The notes under the pieces were generated by a model that was not told where the DNA came from, searched no databases, and saw only the letters and a list, made by a program, of their open reading frames with translations. The position numbers were made by a program, and so were the translations under genes. A stretch of DNA of 64,000 nucleotides. Origin: Histoplasma ohiense. Its lineage: Eukaryota > Ascomycota > Eurotiomycetes > Onygenales > Ajellomycetaceae. Within the stretch, counting starts at the first letter, position 1. Every line of letters begins with the position of its first letter. This document shows, in pieces, positions 57,301 to 64,000 of this stretch. Location of the stretch: positions 4,836,001-4,900,000 of the forward strand of contig JAEVHH010000004.1 in NCBI GenBank assembly GCA_017607445.1. Direction: 5' to 3'.

Positions 57301-57840
57301 TTCAGATAGTTTCTTATACAGTTTCTTGAAGTCTTTGAGTTCTAGCTTCTCTAATATTTTTTTGATATCTGTCATACTAGCAGTGAACACTTGAATATTC
57401 TTCTTCTCATACATTTGATAAGTTAGTAGTTTGTACACTTTCACTGATATCTGAGTGAGATCAGCAGTTCTATCAACATTCTTCTTATAAACATAGTCAT
57501 CTTCTGAGAAAATAAGACAGTGATTGCATGCATTCAACAAGATTTCAAATTCTATAAGCTATGATAGACTGAGTATTAGATTGTACTCAAGATTTTGTAT
57601 TTTGTATATATATACATTCTTTTTCTTGTGTTCTTCTATATTGACATTAAATCTTATCATGTTGTAGAAGATGGATTCTCTGAAGTCATCAAATTCACTG
57701 AGTTTATACAGTTTGAGAAAGAGAATACACTGAAGCTTATGCTTCTCAATCAGCTGAGTGTCTATAAGAGTGTAATGAAGAAAACCACTGTTTATCATTG
57801 CTCATATATTGACTAGATTATTTACAATGATAGAGATTAT
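54380..57840 (-). pseudogene. pol of G' (PR-RT-RNase H-partial IN), decayed
   Basis: Protease MINSGFLHYTLIDTQLIEKH near 57798 (D-S-G changed to N-S-G), linker 57540-57238 (AYKLLTYQMYEKKNIQVF-like), RT split by LINE D3 at 56439-57058 and continuing 56430-55800, RNase H to about 55370, the pre-integrase stretch 55110-54913 (SLKLYKVKHFDSLQMYI), and the integrase core up to VYHSKTDEATERM and CNYIQ, where it is cut. TGA stops dominate. G has the same domain set, so the assignment rests on both copies. Confidence 0.82.
56439..57058 (-). mobile_element. LINE D3: 5'-truncated LINE D copy
   Basis: 620 bp with the (TTA)n tail at its left and the family-D 3' end, then the C-terminal zinc-finger region (CTCTGGATTTTCATATAACTG mirrors the PEHLL/YENP part of D1). 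It is bracketed by ACAGATGCTGTG (56427-56438, 57059-57070). It interrupts the RT of G'. Confidence 0.92.
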
Positions 57841-58800
57841 AATTGTATTCACTTGCATCTTCTGCTTAAATCTTCAGCTAGCTTTTTGCTTCTTGAGCTC
57901 TTATTCATATTTTAGAGTGAGAGCTCATCTTTTCTCTGTTCTTGTCTGTTCACAGATGACACAGTATCCACACATATGAGAGATTTACTCAGAGTGATCA
58001 CATTCAGACATTGATTTGTGAAGTGTTCTGATTTGTCACAGTGTATACAGACTTCTCTAATAATTCAGTCAATGACATTCTTCTCTGAGACATTGAGAAT
58101 CCTCAGACAACTTGCATTTATATATGAAACTCAGTTCATTGATTCTGATTTAAAGATGAGAGATGCTGCAGAGTGATTTGAAGTGTACACATTTGTTCAG
58201 TAAAATTCTCTACAATTTTGAAATACACAGAACTGAGACAGATCATTGTTCAACAGATAAAGATCAGTACAGAATTTGCTGTATATTGAGAGCTTCAGAC
58301 ATTCTATACTTCAGTTATGCAACTGAAAGTTCAAGTTTTTGAATAATATATTAATCTTGACAACATCATTTCAGTCTTGCTCATCTGCTTCTAGAAGCTT
58401 ACAATTGAATTCAGAAAAATAAGTTATCAACACAACATTCATCTGATGAGTCTGATTAAATCAGTCTAATGTCTTGACTTGAAATGTAGAATTGAGAAAG
58501 AGAAAGTTGAGTTGTTGAAAAACTAACTCTGACATACACTGATTATTCTGACAATGACTCATTCAGAGTTGAAATTTCACTAACACATTATCATTCAATC
58601 TGCTATGAATATATCATACTTGATTGAATAGTGAGTCTATTGCTTGTTCATTGATGTCTAATTTGACATTTACTTTTGATTTTCACACAAGATAGAGTGC
58701 TAGATCTCTTTTGTATTTGTCAAAAATTGAAAACTTCTCTCTTGAAGACTTTTCATAAGATGTGAGTGTAGAAGAAATGGTGAATATGAAAGTGCTTATC
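57841..58800 (-). pseudogene. gag of G', decayed, 5' part missing
   Basis: Minus-strand counterpart of 59920-60830 in G and 50865-51575 in E, including the VFQQLNF and LNQ landmarks and a degenerate zinc knuckle near 58030-57990. The first 45 codons and the LTR are cut off by the insertion of G at 58800/58801. Confidence 0.8.
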
Positions 58801-59397
58801 TATGATGAATTAGTATTCATTAGTAATTAACTTATGCAATCAACTCCTCTTCTGCACCCGCTCATTTCTGGCTGTTGTGATTTTGTGTAACCCTTGATGT
58901 TCTTCCACTCTGTGCTCTGTGCTTGTGTAGTTTCTAACAATTCTTTTATATAGCTCTTAACATTCTTCCACTCTGTGCTCTGCATTTATGAAGTCTCTAA
59001 TAATTCTTCTATATAGCTTTTAACATTCTTCTACTCTGTGTTCTGCATTTGCATAGTCTCTAACAATTCTTCTGCATAGCTTCTAATGTTCTCCTACTTT
59101 ATGTTTCATACTTATATAGTCTCTAATAATTCTTCTGTGTAGCTCTCAATAATTCTCTCACTTCACACTCTGTGCTTATATAGTTTCTAACAATTCTTCT
59201 GTGTAGTTCTTAATATTCTTCTGCTTCACACTTCACTGTGAAATGGCTTCTGATATTCTTCTGCTCTGAACTTCTCTCTATAAGAACCCTCTTCATACAA
59301 TCTTTTCTTCTGATTTCTTTTCTCTTTCCTTTCTTAATCAATTCATAATCTGTAATTAGAATAGTATCAAATTGTTAATTGAAGTACACTCATTATA
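58801..59397 (+). repeat. 5' LTR of element G
   Basis: 597 bp, aligned end to end with the LTRs of E. The ends are mutated (TATGATGAATTAG for TGTGACGGGTTAG, and CTCATTATA for CCCGTTACA), showing that mutation reached the LTR termini. Confidence 0.9.
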
Positions 59398-59779
59398 TTA
59401 TGAATTGATTTTTCTGCATTTAAGATCTGAGTGCTTTGTTATTAATTCTTACACTCAAATGCATCATTATCAGTTCTTACATTCAAGTGTGTTGTTTACA
59501 GATCTGAGTGTCTAGTTGTTACAAGAGATCTTTCATGAGTCTGAATGCCTTCATCATTAGTTATATAGATCATTATATCTAAGTATTCAAGACACAATCA
59601 ACTGTGTTCTACAAGGTCTGAGTGCCTACAAACTGTAACACTGTGAATAGTATTCACAAAGAAATTTGACAAAGCTTAGCACTGCAACACTGCAAATAGT
59701 GTCTGTGAGAGAACTGAATGTCTACAAGTATTTCTTTTTCTTTTTTTTTTATTATTATTATATATTCTTAGATATCAAA
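59398..59779 (+). other. Leader of element G
   Basis: Aligns to 50331-50726 of E with C/T and G/A changes. No gene. Confidence 0.7.
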
Positions 59780-60830
59780 ATGAACTACAAACAATTCTAC
59801 AAACACCCACTGCATCTGAACACAGTGGACAATAACTTAGATCTATGAAGCATCCTCCAGCAGCAGATACTACAGATGACTGAATTGCAATGATGACTTG
59901 CTGAGATGAGCACTTCCACATTCATCATTTCTTCTACACTCACATCTCATGAGAAGCTCTCAAGAGAGAAGCTTTCAATCCTCAACAAATATGAAAGAGA
60001 TCTAACACTCTACCTCATATGAAAGTCAAAAGCAAACACCAAATTGAACATCAATGGACAAGCAATAGGCTCACTATCCAATCAAGTGTGGTATATTCAT
60101 AGCAGATTGAATGACAACATATTAGCAAAATTCCAATTCTAAACAAGTCATTGTCAGAATCATCAGTGTACATCAAAGCTAGTCTTTCAACAACTCAACT
60201 TTCTCTTTCTCAATTCTACACTTCAAGTCAAGACATTAGACTGACTTAATCAAACTTATCAGATGAATGTCATGTTGACAATTTATCTTTCTGAACTCAA
60301 TCATAAGCTTCTAGAAGCAGATGGACAAAACTGAGATGATGCTATCAAGATCAATATATTGTTCAAGAACTTGAACTTTCAGTTGTATAACTGAAGTATA
60401 GAACATCTGAAGCTCTCAATATACAGTGAATTCTGTACTAATCTTTGTCTGTTGAACAACAATCTGTCTCAGTTTCATATGCTTCAATATCACAGAGAAT
60501 TCTGCTGAATAAATACATACACTCTGAACTGCTCTGCAGCACTCTCTGTCTTCAAATCAGAATCAATGAACTGAGTCTCTCATATAAATACAAGTCATCT
60601 GAGGATTCTCAATGTCTCAGAGAAGAACATCATCAATCAAATCATCAGAGAAGTCTGCATACACTGCAACAAGTCAGAGTACTTCACAAATCAATGTCTG
60701 AATATGATCACTCTGAGTAAACCCCTCACATGTGTAAACACTGTGTTGTCTGTGGATAGGCAAGAACAGAGAAAAGACAAGCTCTCATTCTAAAACACAG
60801 ACAAGAGCTCAAGAAGCAGAAAGCTAGCTG
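59780..60830 (+). pseudogene. gag of element G, decayed
   Basis: The ATG at 59780 (MNYKQFYKHPLHLN) aligns to E. The core is readable through TGA stops to a knuckle at about 60650-60697 reading CIHCNKSEYFTNQC, where the zinc-binding His is Tyr (CAC to TAC). This fills in the part deleted from E. The frame then runs into the linker before protease. Confidence 0.82.
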
Positions 60831-60879
60831 AAGATTTAAATAGAAGATACAAACAGACACAATCATAATCTCTATTATT

Positions 60880-63266
60880 GTAAATAGTCTAGTCAATGTA
60901 CAAGCAATGATAGACAGTGGTTTTCTTTATTACACTTTCATAGACACTCAGCTGATTGAGAAGTATAAGCTTCAGCATATTTTCTTTCTCAAACTGCATA
61001 AACTCAGTAAATTTGACAGTCTCAGAGAATTCATCTTCTACAACATGATAAGATTTAATGTCAATGTAGAAGAACACAAGAAAAAGAATATATACACATA
61101 TAAAATACAAAACTTTGAGTACAATCTAATACTTGATCTATCATAACTCACAGAATTTGAAACCTTGTTGAATGCACACAATCACTGTTTTATTTTCTCA
61201 GAAGATGACTGTGTTTACAAGAAGAACATTGATAGAACTGCTGATCTCACTCAGATATCAGCAGAAGCATACAAACTACTAACTCATCAAGCATATGAGA
61301 AGAAGAATGTTCAAGTGTTCACTGCTAGCATAACAGATATCAAAAAAGTGTTAGAAAAGTTAGAACTCAAAGATCTCAAGAAACCACACAAGAAATTACT
61401 CAAATCATACAAAGATTTCACAGACATATTCAACAAAAAAGAAGCTGAGAAGCTTTCCTCTCACTGAGAATCTGATATAGATTATATAATTGAGCTCATT
61501 AAAAAAGACAGTAAAAATCCACAACTGCTCTGAGATTCTCTCTACAGCATATCACACAATGAACTTCTCATTCTATGAAAAATGCTCAATGAATTACTAG
61601 ACAAAGACTTCATTTATATTAGCAACTCATCTGCTGCAGCATCTGTACTGTTTGTGAAGAAATCAGAAAAAGACTTATGATTCTGTGTTGACTATTGAGA
61701 ACTCAACAAGATTATGTGGAAGAACTGATACCTTCTCTCACTCATCAATGAAATGCTTGAACAGATAGAAAAAGCAAAATGATTTACAAAACTTGACATC
61801 TCTGCAGCCTTCTACAAGATAAAAATTAATGAAGATGATGAATGACTAACTGTCTTTTGTATGTGTTACAGATTATATAAATGGACAGTGACTCTCTTTG
61901 AATTAGTGAACACTCTGAATATATTTCAGAAATATATTAACTGAGCTCTATGAGATCTGCTCAATGAGATCACCTCAGTGTACATGAATGATATCTTGAT
62001 ATTCATTGATGAATTGCTCACTGAGCACTGTAAGCATATATGACAAGTGCTTGACTGCCTACAAAAAGCTGAACTGTAAGTGAACATTGACAAATGTGAC
62101 TTTGAGATCAAGTCTATAATCTATCTAGAATTCATCATTGAAGCTGAAAAAGATGTACACATGAATTCTAAGAAGATGGAAGCAATTCTCAACTGAGAGG
62201 CATTAGTTTTGATAAAAAAGACTAGAAACTTTCTAGAATTCATCAACTTCTATCAAAGATTCATCAAAGACTTCTTCAATATCATACAATCACTGATGAA
62301 TCTGACTCAGAAAGATACTGTATTTCAATGAACTGATGAAGTAAATACAGTATTCAAAAAGCTGAAGTGTATATTCACAAATACTCTGATACTGCAATCA
62401 TTCAATTCAGATAAGCATACAATTCTTGAAACAGACATCTCAGATTATGTAGTAGATGAGATACTAATGTAATATAATAACAAAGATATTCTACAATCTT
62501 ATGTCTTTATCTTGAAAAAGATATCACTCACTGAATGCAACTATGAGATCTACAACAAGAAGCTTCTAGTGATTATATAATATCTCAAAGAATAAAAGTC
62601 TGAACTTATGAGTGTTGAGAAGTTTGAGATTGTTATCAATCATAAGAACTTAGAATACTTCACAATTACTTGTAAGCTCACTGAGAGATATATGTGTTGA
62701 TCATTGTTTCTTAGCTGTTTTTTGTTCACAATTTGTTATCAATCTGAAATAGAGAACACTCTTGTGAATGCTCTGTTCCACTGAGAACAAGATATACCAT
62801 CTGATGACTTAGATGACAGATGGAAACACTGAGAGTATTGATTAATCAACTCTGCAATTATAGAAAGTTCTACACAATCAGATGAACTCTGTATACACAT
62901 CAATCAGTTTTGAGCTCAAGAATTCTTGCTTGAAGAACAATGAAGATTAATGACAGAAGCAGATGAATTCTGACAGCAAACTGCTGAAGCTGTACAAAGT
63001 AAAGCATCTTGATTCTCTGCAGGCATATATTCAAGAACAGATATCTCAGTATATTCAATTGACAATGATAACTGCTTACACTTTTGAGATAGATGATGGA
63101 TTCTCAATTCAGAATCTCTACAAATATGAATCATACAAGAAATTCATGACTCACTGATGACTGAGCATTCAGAACATAAAATCATATACAACATCATTGC
63201 TCAGAAATTCTACTGATCAGATATGTTGAAAGATATATACTGATTTGTATACAACTGTGATTGCTG
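60880..63266 (+). pseudogene. pol of element G (PR-RT-RNase H-start of IN), decayed
   Basis: Protease MIDSGFLYYTFIDTQLIEKY at 60907 keeps D-S-G. The linker at 61165-61467 includes AYKLLTHQAYEKKNVQVFTA. RT has SVLFVKKSEKDL-stop-FCVDY-stop-ELNK near 61650 and VYMNDILIFIDE near 61985 (YxDD changed to MND). RNase H is about 62400-62770 (LETDISDYVVDEIL). The pre-integrase part is 62963-63157, and the start of the zinc-binding H2C2 region (EHSEHKII...CDCC) is near 63165-63264. LINE L then cuts the frame. Dead by stops and by the catalytic Asp change. Confidence 0.85.
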
Positions 63267-64000
63267 TTTGTTTGTTTGTTTGTTTGTATTGGTTTAACAT
63301 CTCAGAGAAAACACGGGCAGCGCCTGTGTTTCAGAGGCCTTCTGAAGAGTATGGAGATGTGCTACACTGAAGAGATTTCTATGTACACAGAGAGAAAGAA
63401 AATAGAATTCAGATGACAACTCTTGAGAAGATTCAGCTCATTGAAAAGGGTTTTACTGAGCTGTGCATCCACTTCTGACCCAATGTATGGCCATTCATGA
63501 TGGAGCTATAGTGTGATTTCCAAGGGAAACTGCTGCTGCTGTGTTTGGAAGGCTTTACAGTGAATGAAGAGAGATAACTCTCTCAGCTGATTCAAGAACT
63601 GTCTGTGCTTCTAACAGCAGAGAAAAGACAGATAAGATAGACAAAAGAAAAGAGAAAAAATGAGTATTTTGAAAAAAAAAATAAAGAGAAGAGTGAAGAA
63701 AAGACTGTGTCTTCTGTAGCATCTTGCAGTTATGTGATCCAGCATAAACTCAGAGAGAGAGAGAGGAGAGAGCACTGAAGAAGATTGTGAGGGGAAGAAA
63801 GTGATGAGAGACAGAGAGAGCAGTGAGAAAAGAGAAGAAGAGTATATGTCTGCAGCTGAGAGCTGAGTCAGCATACAGACTGTACTGATTACACCACAGC
63901 TAGTTGAAACAGATGAGCTCATCATACTGATTTAATCATTTGCATCAGTTGAACTGATTGAATTGATTGAATTGATTGTATCAATTGTATCAATTGTACT
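63267..64000 (-). mobile_element. LINE L: 3' end of a LINE C family copy, runs off right edge
   Basis: Starts with (TTTG)6-type tail DNA and follows LINE C from 27175 to about 27910, including the 3' hairpin (63309-63331) and the start of the 9-bp repeat at 63955. It inserted in the integrase start of G. The 5' end and second target duplication are outside the window. Less mutated than LINE K at 7439 but more than C. Confidence 0.92.

Larger units (their letters stand above)
54380..58800 (-). mobile_element. Gypsy element G' (family 2), truncated at both ends
   Basis: Minus-strand gag and pol that mirror element G (59900-63266), from within gag (at 58800, where the LTR of G begins) to the middle of integrase (about 54380). 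LINE D3 interrupts RT. The rest of gag and the 5' LTR would lie right of G, outside the window, and the 3' end is replaced by unrelated AT-rich DNA. G' is more mutated than G. Confidence 0.88.
58801..63266 (+). mobile_element. Gypsy element G (family 2), inserted in G', interrupted by LINE L
   Basis: The 5' LTR (597 bp) is followed by leader, gag, protease, RT, RNase H and the integrase zinc region on the plus strand. At 63267 LINE L begins, so the rest of integrase, chromodomain and 3' LTR must lie beyond the LINE, outside the window. The target is the gag of G' in opposite orientation, creating a large inverted repeat (about 54.9-58.8 kb against 59.9-63.2 kb). Confidence 0.9.

Overview
The window looks like a transposon-rich, AT-rich block of a filamentous ascomycete (Pezizomycotina) genome. 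The evidence is one normal gene with four short GT-AG introns (a PMT2-type protein O-mannosyltransferase), chromodomain-bearing Ty3/gypsy elements, Tad-like LINEs with RNase H, and RIP-like C-to-T decay of every repeat. An Onygenales-type genome with AT-rich isochores would fit, but that is only a guess. No tRNA, rRNA or CRISPR array was seen.

The only intact host gene is PMT2 (35401-38015, minus, five exons, 744 codons by my splice model). It sits in an un-mutated island of about 4.2 kb (35070-39217). Nearly everything else is mobile DNA, most of it reconstructible from target-site duplications (TSDs). Family-1 gypsy (266-bp LTR, about 7.4 kb) is present as A (11523-35069, plus, TSD GTTTT), B (19863-34040, minus, TSD CTTAT, nested in A), F (43239-53218, minus, TSD GTTAT) and a fragment J (5978-7423 plus LTR). 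A full-length 6.7-kb Tad-like LINE C (27168-33871) is nested in the 5' LTR of B with a 15-bp TSD, giving three levels: A > B > C. After removing the inserts, A, B and F are 7367, 7459 and 7401 bp, which supports the reconstruction.

Family-2 gypsy (597- or 535-bp LTR) occurs as E (49734-52307, internally deleted, nested in F), M (39760-41008, 3' end only), G' (54380-58800, minus) and G (58801-63266, plus, inserted in G'). A third LTR family lies at the left edge (1-1326, plus a solo LTR at 1388-1621). A second LINE family with a (TAA)n tail left three 5'-truncated copies: 13742-15530, 16095-16271 and 56439-57058. Another LINE RT fragment is at 3541-5977. Copies of the LINE C family are at 7439-10095 and 63267 to the right edge. 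A tandem array of about 260-bp units (41009-42840) carries two solo LTR insertions.

All element genes are pseudogenes. Their in-frame stops are almost all TGA, made from TGG and CGA codons. Copy comparison shows that CpG and CpC (seen as GpG on the other strand) are the main targets and CpA is largely spared, unlike the classic CpA-biased RIP pattern. The layout suggests repeated insertion into dead repeats around an essential secretory-pathway gene, with mutation ending sharply at the edge of that gene's island.
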